Source: Lunatibacter salilacus (lineage in GTDB: Bacteria; Bacteroidota; Bacteroidia; Cytophagales; Cyclobacteriaceae). From it: a stretch of DNA of 64,000 bases. This document shows positions 38,113-47,548 of this stretch, piece by piece (position 1 is the first letter of the stretch; every line of letters begins with the position of its first letter). The position numbers were made by a program, and so were the translations under genes. The stretch is taken from the NCBI RefSeq assembly GCF_009797935.1, contig NZ_VOLC01000001.1:186001-250000 (forward strand), given 5' to 3'. Below the pieces are notes generated by a model. It had not been told where the DNA came from. It did not search any database and saw nothing but the letters and a program-made list of their open reading frames with translations.

Positions 38113-38641
38113 TTTAATGAGATTATTTGTTAGCTGTCGTTTATTTTCTGATTCAAATATCGCCACGATTTATTTTTGGTTGGGATATATTCGATCAATC
38201 GACCTATACTGGGGTTGAATGCTAAATATTTAGGGTTAAAACTTTTTCCTTGTGAACGGATTCTGGGATTCGGATTTAAATTCGGGTACGTTGTTCCGAT
38301 ATACGGATTGCCTGGGTGGGATGATTTCCACAAGTACTGTTGGTGTGATGAAATTAAATAAAAAACTTGAATAAATAAAATTTAATTTTGATTATATAGA
38401 TATAATGATACTTAATTCTGTCATTCAGCAATTTTCAGTTTATCAAATACATTTTTTATTAACTGTAAATGGTTAATAAGCTTATATTTGCTTTTTACGC
38501 CCATATTAAAGGAGTTAGTGACCATTCATTTAATCCAAACCTTTATATCTCTATGTTGGTAAGCTACGCTAATCGAATTGGTCTTACCAAAACAATAATG
38601 ATTTTATTTCATTATATTTGCAGTTATTAAAAAACTAATCT
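38113..38641. other. Divergent intergenic region, about 530 bp
   Basis: No convincing gene. Two TATATTTG boxes on the plus strand (38483-38490 and 38613-38620) match the Bacteroidetes -7 element. The second is 22 bp before the sugar dehydrogenase ATG and could drive it; neither has a well-spaced TTG. A 61-codon open frame at 38176-38361 has no leader or recognisable domain and is judged spurious. Confidence 0.5.
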
Positions 38642-39805
38642 ATGAAATTCCAAAAAACACTACACATTCTTCTGATTTCCACTTTCCTCTGGGCTGCCTG
38701 TCAGGAAAAAACAACGGGATCGAGCAATGAGCTTGATAAGGTGGAGGTAGATTCCTTTGCGGTTAATACAGAAAAACACATTATCAAAGTAGACACCCTT
38801 TATACTGAACTGGAAAATCCTTGGGGCATGACCTGGCTACCAGATGGCCGAATGTTGGTAACTGAAAGAAAAGGTGAAATCCTGATTTTTGAAAACGACA
38901 CCTTCACAGGGAATAAGCTAGAGGGAGTACCGGCCGTTCACGAAGTCAGTCAGGCAGGCTTACTGGATATTCAACTTCACCCAAATTATGACCAAAACGG
39001 TTGGATCTATATTTCTTATGCTAAACCTGTAGAAGGTGGCGGTGCTACCGCAATTATGCGCGCTAAGATTGAAGGAAATTCTTTAGTTCAACAAGAAGAT
39101 CTTATTATAACTACTCCCGCTGTAGAAGGGGGAAGACATTTTGGGAGCCGAATAATTTTCGACAAGGACAATTTTCTTTACTTCAGTAACGGCGAACGGG
39201 GAGCTAATCCTGAAAACGCCCAAACCCTTAAAAATTCACATGGCAAAATTCACCGGATCCATGATGATGGTCGGATCCCAACCGACAATCCATTTGTAAA
39301 TGAAGCGGGTGCCATCCCTTCCATATGGACCTATGGCAACAGGAATCCACAAGGATTAGTCTATGACAAAGCCAATGACCTCATCTGGGGCATCGAACAC
39401 GGACCCAAAGGAGGAGACGAAATTAATTTGATCGAAAAAGGAAAGAATTACGGTTGGCCGGAGATTACCTACGGCATTGGCTACGATGACTCCATCATCA
39501 CTGAAGATACTGTCAAATCAGGAATGGAACAGCCCATACACTTCTGGAGACCTTCTATTGCTCCTTGCGGCGCTACTATTGTCACCTCAGACAAGTATCC
39601 CAACTGGAAGGGAAACCTTTTGGTAGGTGCGCTAGCCAAACAGCACATCGCACGTGTAGAATTGAATGGTAAAGTTTATGTGGGAGAGGAAAAATTATTC
39701 CAGGACATCGGAAGGGTAAGGCACGTTGCCCAAAGTCCCGACGGATACATCTATGCGGTAACTGAGGTTACCGGATTATTGATAAAACTGATACCTCAGG
39801 GTTAA
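38642..39805 (+). CDS. PQQ-dependent sugar dehydrogenase (GSDH family) lipoprotein
   Basis: A 387-aa periplasmic lipoprotein (lipobox FLWAAC) with the six-bladed beta-propeller of soluble glucose/sorbosone dehydrogenases. Recognisable elements are ENPWGMTWLPDGRMLVTERKG, LLDIQLHPNY, GGRHFGSRIIFD with the catalytic-type His, YGNRNPQGLVYD, EHGPKGGDEINLI and NYGWPEI. The enzyme would oxidise an aldose using PQQ and calcium. No PQQ synthesis genes are present in the window. It is monocistronic, with a strong terminator after it. Confidence 0.9.
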   Translation: MKFQKTLHILLISTFLWAACQEKTTGSSNELDKVEVDSFAVNTEKHIIKVDTLYTELENPWGMTWLPDGRMLVTERKGEILIFENDTFTGNKLEGVPAVHEVSQAGLLDIQLHPNYDQNGWIYISYAKPVEGGGATAIMRAKIEGNSLVQQEDLIITTPAVEGGRHFGSRIIFDKDNFLYFSNGERGANPENAQTLKNSHGKIHRIHDDGRIPTDNPFVNEAGAIPSIWTYGNRNPQGLVYDKANDLIWGIEHGPKGGDEINLIEKGKNYGWPEITYGIGYDDSIITEDTVKSGMEQPIHFWRPSIAPCGATIVTSDKYPNWKGNLLVGALAKQHIARVELNGKVYVGEEKLFQDIGRVRHVAQSPDGYIYAVTEVTGLLIKLIPQG

Positions 39806-39818
39806 AAAATCCTATCAC

Positions 39819-39862
39819 AAAAAAAGCTCCCAACAAACAGCGATTTGTTGGGAGCTTTTTTT
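39819..39862. terminator. Bidirectional rho-independent terminator
   Basis: Perfect 19-base arms (39819-39837 and 39844-39862) with a 6-nt loop and A/T-run ends lie between the convergent sugar dehydrogenase gene and the small barrel protein gene. Confidence 0.92.
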
Positions 39863-39883
39863 GTGGTTTAATTTTTTAAATCT

Positions 39884-40381
39884 TTAAAAAGCAAAGCGAA
39901 TAGACAAAGCAACTTCATCCCCCCAAAATCCAGCATTGTTGGTCAAGTTAAATGCAGGCTTATAGTCCAAGGACAAATTAATAGGAGCTCCTGTAAATAT
40001 ATAATCCAACCCAATAATGCCATCTAAACCTACAACGGTAGCACCATTAAAGTCTGAATCGGCCCAAGGGGGATTTCTCCTGTCGCTTCTTCGTCCATTC
40101 CACGATCCGATATGTGCACCACCTCCATAAAACCATCTTAGTCCTCTAACTTCTGATATGTTCTTGTGTACTTCATACAGACCTGTAATCACCAATCCAT
40201 TCCATCGCGTGTGCAGTATACCTTCCAATGCCACATTCTCTTGAATAAAATGCTTTACGGTTAGCCCGTTACTCACTCCGGAGCGTAACCCTATTCCTGT
40301 GGCATAAGACTGTGCCCTTACTTCTGATGTAAACAAAATAGCCAAAAAGGCCATTGCGACAATGATAAATTTCTTTTCCAT
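39884..40381 (-). CDS. Small exported beta-barrel hypothetical protein
   Basis: A 165-aa protein with signal peptide (MEKKFIIVAMAFLAILFTSEVRAQ). Alternating strands end in LSIRFAF with a terminal Phe, the signature of an outer-membrane barrel inserted by BAM. The pattern GIGLRSGVSNGLTVKHFI and RWFYGGGAHIG resembles small OmpW/PagP-sized barrels. The function is unknown. It lies 24 bp downstream of the folate enzyme gene and may be co-transcribed. Confidence 0.7.
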   Translation of the reverse strand: MEKKFIIVAMAFLAILFTSEVRAQSYATGIGLRSGVSNGLTVKHFIQENVALEGILHTRWNGLVITGLYEVHKNISEVRGLRWFYGGGAHIGSWNGRRSDRRNPPWADSDFNGATVVGLDGIIGLDYIFTGAPINLSLDYKPAFNLTNNAGFWGDEVALSIRFAF

Positions 40382-40405
40382 AAAACCTTAATCTTAGTTA
40401 ACCTG

Positions 40406-40984
40406 TTAATTTTTAAAATGTAAATCTTGGTCCGGCAGAATGCATCCATTCAATAAAACATCGTGACTTTCTTGGGGAAGTAAATCCGCCGCTGGAAAAT
40501 AAGACAAGCCTATTTTGCGGACATCCCCCTTCATTGTTGCAAAAAATTGATCATAAAAACCTTTTCCATACCCCACACGCACCCCCTTCAAATCAAATGC
40601 CAAAAGCGGAACAAAGACCAAATCCAGCTGCTGCCCCTCTCCAATAAATAATGGATTTATAGGTACAGGTAAACCAAATTTGTCTGTTGTAAATTCAGAA
40701 TGTGTATCTATTGAAACCGTCCGCATGACATTCATGTCAAAATCGGTGACAGAGGTATACACATTCCTTCGCAAGTTAAACATTTCCTGAATAAGCAACC
40801 AAGTATTTATTTCATACAGTTTTTGAATAGGTAAAAACACATGTATGTGCTCCACCCACTGATTTTCTAACAAATAAAGTATTGCTTGATCGGCAATTTT
40901 CTGCGATAAACGCTGACGCTCCAACGCTCCAAGGTCCTTTCGTTTTTTAATATAGTGGGAACGAATTTCCCCTTTAGTTCTCAT
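40406..40984 (-). CDS. 5-formyltetrahydrofolate cyclo-ligase
   Basis: ATP-dependent conversion of 5-formyl-THF to 5,10-methenyl-THF, salvaging a folate by-product. The 192-aa protein has the family features: an N-terminal basic helix (RSHYIKKRKDLGALERQRLSQ), VFVPLLAFDLKGVRVGYGKGFYDQFF with the GxGxGxYD nucleotide-binding signature, and the C-terminal KIGLSYFPAADLLPQESHD. It overlaps bshC by 11 bp, so translation is coupled. Confidence 0.93.
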   Translation of the reverse strand: MRTKGEIRSHYIKKRKDLGALERQRLSQKIADQAILYLLENQWVEHIHVFLPIQKLYEINTWLLIQEMFNLRRNVYTSVTDFDMNVMRTVSIDTHSEFTTDKFGLPVPINPLFIGEGQQLDLVFVPLLAFDLKGVRVGYGKGFYDQFFATMKGDVRKIGLSYFPAADLLPQESHDVLLNGCILPDQDLHFKN

Positions 40985-42542
40985 CAGCCTCCAATACTAC
41001 AACATTGAAATCCAATGGGTCCAGCTGCCGAAGTAGCTCTTGGATAAAATTCGGATTTTCAAGATAAAAATTTAAGAAATTCAGTTTTCGTTCCTGAGGA
41101 ACGCCTCCCGGGAAAAGACCCTCCTTGATATCTCTCAGCTGTCGGATCGCCGTGCTGTGCTTAATTTCTTCTGCCTTACGTAATTTTCTGGCTAGTTGGT
41201 CCAATATCTTCAACCCACGAACCTTAGATGCGTTCGCTGAGCTTCCAATAGTAGGGTCCCTTTTTGTCGCTTTTGAAGCTATTTGATCCAGCAGATTTTC
41301 CCAAACTTTTCTTTCTTCATCCAAACTCAGGTCTGCTTCAGCATGGTCCAATGTGTATGTAATACGTAACTGATCAATCGGTTTGAAAATATCCGCTGCT
41401 GCCAATTCCAGCTTTTTTACTTTTCGATGGAGTACTTTGGGAACAATTACCACAAAATTCCTAGGCATCACGGCCGGATAATCCACTTCATAATGATCAA
41501 ATATCAAAGTGAGTTGAAACCAATACACGACTTCAGCAGGTCCGCCCAAATAGGCAACATTGGGAAGAATAAACTCCTGGTATAATGGCCTCATCACCAC
41601 ATTGGGGCTAAACCTCCCCGGAAAATGGTTCAATTCTTCCATGAGTTCCTCTTCAGTCCAAGTAATATCGGTATTCATCACGTGATAAGACCCTTCTTGG
41701 TATACTATACGTTCTCTGAGCCCTTTTGTTAAATAGAAAAAATTTATTTCCCTTGGAAAAATCTGCGGCTTATATCCAAGCTTTTCAAGCTTATTATTCT
41801 GTTCTTGAACCAATGTGTTAGCCCGTTGATGCAACAAATCATCTTTTATGATAGGAGCAAACAACGCCTTCAAAAGTGGATTATTGGCGTCTACGACTAC
41901 CAACCCCTCTTCGCCAAACAGATAATGAACATACTTACGCACAGCCTCGGCAAGGTTGGCTGAATCCCGATAGGCATCCGTAAAGAAATCAGGGACAAAC
42001 GGCATTTTGGCCAACAGATCTTGTAAGTTTTTGTCCAACTCGAATTCCCCGACAGCTCCCTTTTGATCTGTTTCCCAAGTATATTTTTTCCCATCAAAAA
42101 CAAAATGGTTGATTTCTTCAAAATCATGGTCTTCCGAAGCCATCCAATAGACAGGGACTATATTCCTATCGGGGTACTCGTGCCGTAACTTATTGGCCAA
42201 ATTGATGGTAGATACAATTTTGTAAATAAAGTAAAGCGGCCCGGTCATTAAATTAAGCTGATGTCCGGTGGTCACCGTAAAGGTGTTTTCTTTGGCCAAA
42301 AGTTCAATGTTTTCATTTACAGCTTCCCTGCTTTCCAATCCACGATACTGCTCTGCCAATACATCCACCAAAACTGCACGATTTTTTGAATCGAATTTTC
42401 GCCTATCCAGAAGTTGCCTGAAATTCTCAAGGCTGGGATAAACTGTATACAAGGAAGCGGTGGCTTCTTTTTGATCCAAATAATCTAAAAATAGTGGAGA
42501 AAACAATCCGGTACAGGCCGGCTCTACAGTAGATTTCTTCAT
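40974..42542 (-). CDS. bshC: Bacillithiol synthase BshC (putative cysteine-adding enzyme)
   Basis: Catalyses the last step of bacillithiol synthesis, adding Cys to GlcN-malate. The 522-aa length is usual. Features are NTFTVTTGHQLNLMTGPLYFIYKI in the Rossmann-like core, VPVYWMASEDHDFEEINH, LSPNVVMRPLYQEFILPNVAYLGGPAEVVYW, and a coiled C-terminal arm (~420-500). Bacillithiol is used by many Cytophagales instead of glutathione. bshA and bshB are not in the window. Confidence 0.94.
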   Translation of the reverse strand: MKKSTVEPACTGLFSPLFLDYLDQKEATASLYTVYPSLENFRQLLDRRKFDSKNRAVLVDVLAEQYRGLESREAVNENIELLAKENTFTVTTGHQLNLMTGPLYFIYKIVSTINLANKLRHEYPDRNIVPVYWMASEDHDFEEINHFVFDGKKYTWETDQKGAVGEFELDKNLQDLLAKMPFVPDFFTDAYRDSANLAEAVRKYVHYLFGEEGLVVVDANNPLLKALFAPIIKDDLLHQRANTLVQEQNNKLEKLGYKPQIFPREINFFYLTKGLRERIVYQEGSYHVMNTDITWTEEELMEELNHFPGRFSPNVVMRPLYQEFILPNVAYLGGPAEVVYWFQLTLIFDHYEVDYPAVMPRNFVVIVPKVLHRKVKKLELAAADIFKPIDQLRITYTLDHAEADLSLDEERKVWENLLDQIASKATKRDPTIGSSANASKVRGLKILDQLARKLRKAEEIKHSTAIRQLRDIKEGLFPGGVPQERKLNFLNFYLENPNFIQELLRQLDPLDFNVVVLEADEN

Positions 42543-42807
42543 GAATGAACTTTCAGTTTATTGTTGGAAGACATGGTGATTAAACTTGATAAGAAGGTGG
42601 ATAGTTCATACCACCGCTTCCTTTACAGGAATGGTAAAGTTACTGGTTTTTAATTTTCCAATGCTATGAAAGCGGGTGAATGTCTTTTTGTCCGCCGATC
42701 CATTACATTTAAATAACAACGGGTATAACTAATTCGAAAAATTCTATACATATCCGGATTAGGAAAGGAGTTAAATTTGTAACAAAATATCAAATACCCG
42801 AAATCCC
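42543..42807. other. Intergenic region between bshC and the copper ATPase remnant
   Basis: About 265 bases with no gene. It would hold the bshC promoter on the minus strand and the former promoter of the copper ATPase. No clear motif was found. Confidence 0.5.
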
Positions 42808-43891
42808 ATGGCTAAATCGATAGTCCATCCTCTCCCACATGGACGGGGTTCGATCCGCTTCGGTCAACTATGCCACCCAAAGCGCACAGGTCGTCCTCGA
42901 AAAAGAGGAGGTAGATTTGTCAACATTAAAAAAAGCGATCCAATCCATAGGTGTTTTTGGTAAAGCCAGGGCAAAAGATTCCTCTGGATGGAAAAGTAAC
43001 GGCAGGAGATAGCTATGTCGATGAAAGCATGTTGACCGGAGAACCTTTAGCTCTCAATAAAAATAAGGGAAGAAAGAATTCGCCGGCACCATTAATCAAC
43101 AAGGCAGCCTTCAGGTTATTGGTACCCATACTGCTGATCAAACTCTGCTTTCAGACACCATTCCCCGCATAAAAGCAGCCCAAGGGTCTAAAGCACCCAT
43201 TCAGAAGACAGTGGACAAAATAACTGGATATTTTGTACCTATAGTGCTGGCAGTAGCCTTTTTAAGTGGAAATATCTGGAGCATAAGCGGTGTTCAAGAC
43301 GCCTATTTGATGGGAATGTTGGCTACGATTACGGTGTTAGTCATCACCTGTCCATGTGCGCTAGGACTAGCTACGCCTACTGCCATAATGGTAGGCATGG
43401 GGAAGGCAGCGTCTATGGGTATCTTGGTAAAGGATGCCGAAAGTTTGGAAACGGGAAAAAAATTGACACCCTGGTACTGGATAAGACCGGAACCATTACT
43501 GAAGGAAAACCAATCGTGCACGAGGTTATCTGGTCTAAATACCATCCAGGCAGGAAGCCTTGAGGCATTTTTGCCGGAATTGAGTCAAAGAGCGAGCATC
43601 GCCATGGCCCATGGCACAGATATTGCCATGGAGGTTGCCAAGGTAACGCTGATGCACTCTAACCTTACCGAAATACCCCAACTATTGCGTTTGTAAGCAA
43701 ATACGGTGAACACCATCCGTCAAAACCTGTTTTGGGCATTTATATATAATATTATTGGAATACCCATTGCGTCGGGAGTCCTATATCCTGCTTTTGGATT
43801 TCTATTGAATCCTATGATAGCGGGGGCAGCTATGGAGTTGAGTTATGTATCAGTAGTAACCAACAGTCTACGTCTTAACTATAGCCGTTGA
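42808..43891 (+). pseudogene. Copper-translocating P1B-type ATPase, heavily degraded
   Basis: Pieces of a CopA-like ATPase lie in order but in different frames. First comes the end of an HMA domain (from ~42824; MDGVRSASVNYATQSAQVV), then the actuator segment [28 protein letters not shown] (~42957), then after a frame change [22 protein letters not shown] to the metal-binding TCPCALGLATPTA (43349-43390). The P-loop DKTGTITEGKP sits in another frame (~43470-43510), and the C-terminal HGTDIAMEVAKVTLMHSNL and last helices end near 43891. TM1-4 and most of the nucleotide-binding domain are missing. At least four frame breaks and two large deletions make it non-functional. Confidence 0.88.
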
Positions 43892-43951
43892 TATCCAGAT
43901 ATTTTACTCTATTTTCCCAATAATTCATTGTATAAAACAACACCACTCATT

Positions 43952-44152
43952 ATGATAAAACTAAAAAAAAACGTTAAATGTGGGGCCTGTGTGGCCACAA
44001 TCACGCCTGAAATGGATGCTCTAAAAGCTACCAAATGGTCCGTAGATCTTTCCCATCCTGACCGAATCCTACAGGTAGAAGGGGAGACAACAGAGGAAAA
44101 TGTAAAGGCAGCACTACAGCGAGCGGGATATAGTGGAGAATCAATCCGATAG
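43952..44152 (+). CDS. Heavy-metal-associated (HMA) domain protein, CopZ-like
   Basis: A 66-aa metallochaperone-type protein starting MIKLKKNVKCGACVATITP, with the CxxC metal site as Cys-Gly-Ala-Cys. The ferredoxin-like fold continues to VKAALQRAGYSGESI. It would normally hand Cu(I) to a CopA ATPase, but the adjacent ATPase is destroyed. The reading frame is intact. The ATG at 43952 gives the standard N-terminus; an upstream in-frame start at 43928 adds eight unrelated residues. Confidence 0.85.
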   Translation: MIKLKKNVKCGACVATITPEMDALKATKWSVDLSHPDRILQVEGETTEENVKAALQRAGYSGESIR

Positions 44153-44200
44153 AAGGTGTAGGAAAGCGGCAATTTTTGCTAATTTTGCTTTCCAATAAGC

Positions 44201-45460
44201 ATGATGAACTACCAGAAATTTGAATTAAAGAACGGTCTTCAACTCTACGTCCATACGGACAAGACGACAGAAATGGCCGTATTGAATGTTTTGTACCGGG
44301 TTGGGTCTAGAAACGAAATCCCGGGAAAAACTGGATTGGCGCATTATTTTGAGCACCTGATGTTTGGAGGATCACAGCATGTTCCTTCTTTTGATACGGC
44401 AGTGGAGCGTGTAGGCGGTGAATGCAACGCCTTTACCAACACCGATATCACCAACTATTACATCAGTCTGCCCGCTGTCAATATAGAGACCGCCTATTGG
44501 TTGGAATCCGACCGAATGCTTTCGCTCAATTTGCAGGAGAAAACAATTGAAAATCAGCGGGAGGTCGTCATTGAAGAGTTTAAACAACGCTACCTCAACC
44601 AACCATATGGCGATGCCATGCATCACGTGCGTGAACTTGCCTTTGAAAAGCACTCCTACCAATGGCCTACCATTGGTAAAGAGCTTGCGGACATTGAAAA
44701 TTTCACGGAAGCTGATGTGGCTGATTTTTATCAAAGCCATTACGTTCCCAACAATGCCATATTGGTTGTCGCTGGCAATATCGAAGCTAGCGAAGCATTG
44801 ACTCTCGCTGAGAAATGGTTCGGAGATATCCCTGCACGGAAAATGTCCAAAGATGCTCCGCCTACTGAGCCGGTACAATGTAAAAAAAAGACAAGAACCG
44901 TGCAATCAGATGTGCCCACGGACGCATTGTATAAAGTATATCATATACCCGGCAGGTTAATGCCGGGATATTTGGAGGCGGACCTGATTACCGACGTGCT
45001 GGGATTTGGCAGGTCATCCCTACTAGAGAAAAAACTTGTTAGCAACACAGATGTATTTGCCAGCTGTCGTGCCTATGTCCTGGGAAGCATTGATCCCAAC
45101 CTGTTGATCATTTCCGGTAAAATGGAGAAAGGTCACAATGCGGAAGATGCCGAGATACTATTGGATCAGGTAATTGAAGAATTTAAGCAATCCACCATCT
45201 CTCCAAAAGTATTGCAAAAAGTGAAAAATCAGGCAGATGCCATGAAAACCTACGAATCGGTTCATTTGCTAAACCGGGCCATGAAGTTGGCCTACTATGC
45301 CCATTTGGGATCGCCGGAGCTGTATGAAGAAGAATACGAAAGAAAGCTAAAAATAAAAGGCGAAACCATCATCCAGACAGCCAGAGAACTCATGACCGAT
45401 GAGAATTCTTCGGTAGTATATTATAAGCGTAAAACAGAAGACCTAGCGCATACAGCTTAG
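44201..45460 (+). CDS. M16 family (pitrilysin/insulinase) metallopeptidase
   Basis: A 419-aa zinc peptidase. The inverted zinc motif HxxEH is at His48-Glu51-His52 in GLAHYFEHLMFGG, with the third ligand Glu in VVIEE near residue 126. The length covers the N-terminal catalytic half and one more M16 domain, as in single-subunit M16B members that form dimers. Cellular location is probably cytoplasmic because no signal peptide is present. A TAATTTTG box at 44180-44187 just upstream may be its -7 element. Confidence 0.92.
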   Translation: MMNYQKFELKNGLQLYVHTDKTTEMAVLNVLYRVGSRNEIPGKTGLAHYFEHLMFGGSQHVPSFDTAVERVGGECNAFTNTDITNYYISLPAVNIETAYWLESDRMLSLNLQEKTIENQREVVIEEFKQRYLNQPYGDAMHHVRELAFEKHSYQWPTIGKELADIENFTEADVADFYQSHYVPNNAILVVAGNIEASEALTLAEKWFGDIPARKMSKDAPPTEPVQCKKKTRTVQSDVPTDALYKVYHIPGRLMPGYLEADLITDVLGFGRSSLLEKKLVSNTDVFASCRAYVLGSIDPNLLIISGKMEKGHNAEDAEILLDQVIEEFKQSTISPKVLQKVKNQADAMKTYESVHLLNRAMKLAYYAHLGSPELYEEEYERKLKIKGETIIQTARELMTDENSSVVYYKRKTEDLAHTA

Positions 45461-45605
45461 AAATGGATATTGAGCTGAGGGAAATGTATCTGTTATTGCT
45501 TAATAATATCAGCAAAATCCATTGCTTATCTTCGGTCAGTAAGGCTAAAATTCAAATGAAAAAAACATCTCCTCATATTATAGAGTATGATAATAAAAGT
45601 AAGGC

Positions 45606-46088
45606 ATGAAAGGATTTAGAGTTGGTTTTGGGTATGATGTACATCAGTTGAAAGAAGGGGTTCCCTTCTGGTTGGGGGGCATTGAGGTAGCCCATGATAA
45701 GGGTGCGGTAGGACATTCGGATGCGGATGTGCTTATTCATGTCATTTGTGATGCGCTGCTTGGAGCTGCTGACCTTAGGGATATTGGGTTTCATTTTTCG
45801 GACCAAGATCCCAAATTCAAAGGCATAGACAGCAAGATTCTCCTTAGAGATGTTATGAAACTTCTACGTGATGAAGGGTACGCCATTGGCAATATTGACT
45901 CCACTATCTGCCTTCAACTGCCAAAAATAAACCCACATATTCCCGACATGAAAGCCTGCCTGGCTAATGTGATGGGGATCGAACCCAATCAAGTATCAAT
46001 CAAAGCCACCACAACGGAAAAACTTGGCTTTGTCGGTAGGCAGGAGGGGGTATCTGCGTATTGTGTGGTATTGATTTATAAGGTTTAG
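45606..46088 (+). CDS. ispF: 2-C-methyl-D-erythritol 2,4-cyclodiphosphate synthase
   Basis: MEP-pathway enzyme forming the cyclic diphosphate on the way to isoprenoids, including the carotenoids and EboC-type prenyl donors used elsewhere in this genome. The 160-aa protein has the metal ligands in GYDVHQ (Asp11, His13) and HSDADVLIHVICDALLGAADLRDIGFHF, and the C-terminal IKATTTEKLGFVGRQEGVSAYCV. It is followed after 4 bp by mnmD. Confidence 0.97.
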   Translation: MKGFRVGFGYDVHQLKEGVPFWLGGIEVAHDKGAVGHSDADVLIHVICDALLGAADLRDIGFHFSDQDPKFKGIDSKILLRDVMKLLRDEGYAIGNIDSTICLQLPKINPHIPDMKACLANVMGIEPNQVSIKATTTEKLGFVGRQEGVSAYCVVLIYKV

Positions 46089-46092
46089 AAAA

Positions 46093-46779
46093 ATGAATAA
46101 AGACCCTAAAATTATAGTGACGGATGACGGCTCCCATTCGGTGTATCTTCCGGAGATCAACGAAAGCTACCACAGTTCTCACGGAGCGTATCGGGAGGCC
46201 ATCCATATTTTTCTTCTTTATGGATTAGAGGCATGGTACGCCAGAAATAGGGACAAACTTCCTTTGCGTATCTTTGAAGTAGGATTTGGAACAGGTCTGA
46301 ATGCATGGCTTACCCTTATTTGGGCAGAGCAAAACAATGTCCCTATCCTCTACCATACCATCGAGCCTTTTCCTTTGGAAAAAGAAATTTATTCGCAGCT
46401 TAACTATACCCAAATAGACGAAACCCTCACCCACTACAACAATCAGTTTCAACGGCTACATAACATGGATTGGGATTCCGGAAAACCGATGACAGATTAT
46501 TTCAACATCAAAAAGGAACAGGTGAAACTGGAGGATGTAATCATGTATGGGACAGATATTGTTTATTTTGATGCATTCTCCCCCAAAAAGCAACCGGAAG
46601 TCTGGGAAAAAGAACTTCTCGCCAAGGTGGTGGGTGCTATGAATCCGAATGCGGTATTTGTGACATATTGTGCGGCAGCAAAAGTAAAAAAGTACTTGCA
46701 AGACTTGGGGCTTACGTTGGATGTAGTACCGGGCCCGCCGGGAAAGAAAGAAATGATACGGGCATGGAAACTGTCCTAA
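46093..46779 (+). CDS. mnmD: tRNA 5-methylaminomethyl-2-thiouridine methyltransferase, MnmD type
   Basis: SAM-dependent methylation of the wobble uridine (last step of mnm5s2U34). The 228-aa stand-alone methyltransferase corresponds to the N-terminal half of E. coli MnmC. Motif I is IFEVGFGTGLNAWLTLIWAE and the downstream motif is VYFDAFSPKKQPEVWEKELL. No FAD-dependent oxidase half is fused, as in other Bacteroidetes. It is in an operon with ispF and overlaps the next lipoprotein gene by 16 bp. Confidence 0.92.
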   Translation: MNKDPKIIVTDDGSHSVYLPEINESYHSSHGAYREAIHIFLLYGLEAWYARNRDKLPLRIFEVGFGTGLNAWLTLIWAEQNNVPILYHTIEPFPLEKEIYSQLNYTQIDETLTHYNNQFQRLHNMDWDSGKPMTDYFNIKKEQVKLEDVIMYGTDIVYFDAFSPKKQPEVWEKELLAKVVGAMNPNAVFVTYCAAAKVKKYLQDLGLTLDVVPGPPGKKEMIRAWKLS

Positions 46780-47324
46780 AATCAAAATGTGCTTTTTTAT
46801 TCTTAGCCGTCATTTTTGGATGTGGGCAAAAGTCTGCTCCTGACACTTCCAATAAGGAGCAAAAGCTTAAAAGTATAGAAAGCCGAACAGCACTAGAGAT
46901 TCCCGCAGAAGAGAAACCGACAATTCTAGAGGAAGGAAATAACATCCTTGTGGACGAGGAGGGAAATCTTACAATCCATACGTTGGTGAAAGACGGCCGA
47001 TCTATCTACGAGGCTACTTATAAAGATCAGCGGAAAATCGACAATAGGCTTCTACCTAGGATTCAGGACTCTTTTCTCTTTGAAGATAAATACTACTTGA
47101 AAGTTTACTTTCCTTTTCCCTATCAGGGAAAAATGAACATTGAGCTGGAAAATGACCCTGAATATGTGATTACGTCTGTTGAAGACCAAAAATATCAGGT
47201 GGTGATCAACCATGCCTTGGACTTAAACCGGGTGGATTTTAGGTTTCACTACGAACCGGCAGCTGCTGACACCTTAATTGAAACAACTTTTTCGTATTCT
47301 TATGTGATTATGGAAGGGGGGTAA
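46764..47324 (+). CDS. Lipoprotein of unknown function
   Basis: A 186-aa protein starting METVLKSKCAFLFLAVIFGC, with a lipobox at Cys20. The mature part is acidic and then beta-rich (LLPRIQDSFLFEDKYYLKVYFPFPYQGKMNIEL). No family recognised. The true start lies inside the 3' end of mnmD (16-bp overlap); an earlier in-frame GTG-like start at 46668 would remove the leader, so it is rejected. Confidence 0.75.
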   Translation: METVLKSKCAFLFLAVIFGCGQKSAPDTSNKEQKLKSIESRTALEIPAEEKPTILEEGNNILVDEEGNLTIHTLVKDGRSIYEATYKDQRKIDNRLLPRIQDSFLFEDKYYLKVYFPFPYQGKMNIELENDPEYVITSVEDQKYQVVINHALDLNRVDFRFHYEPAAADTLIETTFSYSYVIMEGG

Positions 47325-47548
47325 ATTTGGTTTATTGGTTGGTTGTTGAAGTTTCACCAAAAATTCAAGGTCCGATTTAATTCTATCGGTATCTGCGAAT
47401 AAAAGCGTGACTGGCTGGGGGAGCAAAATAAAAAAAACTGCATATTTTTCTCAAAAAAACACGGCTCTTCCAGTTGCCTAATCCCTTCCAGAGTTGAATC
47501 TGATCCGGTTTATATTTCTATATTCGTAGGGTAATTATTTATCCCTGA

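Noticed and set aside
38176-38361. A 61-codon plus-strand open frame in the 38.1-38.6 kb spacer.
   Set aside because: No leader, domain or start context; composition typical of intergenic sequence.
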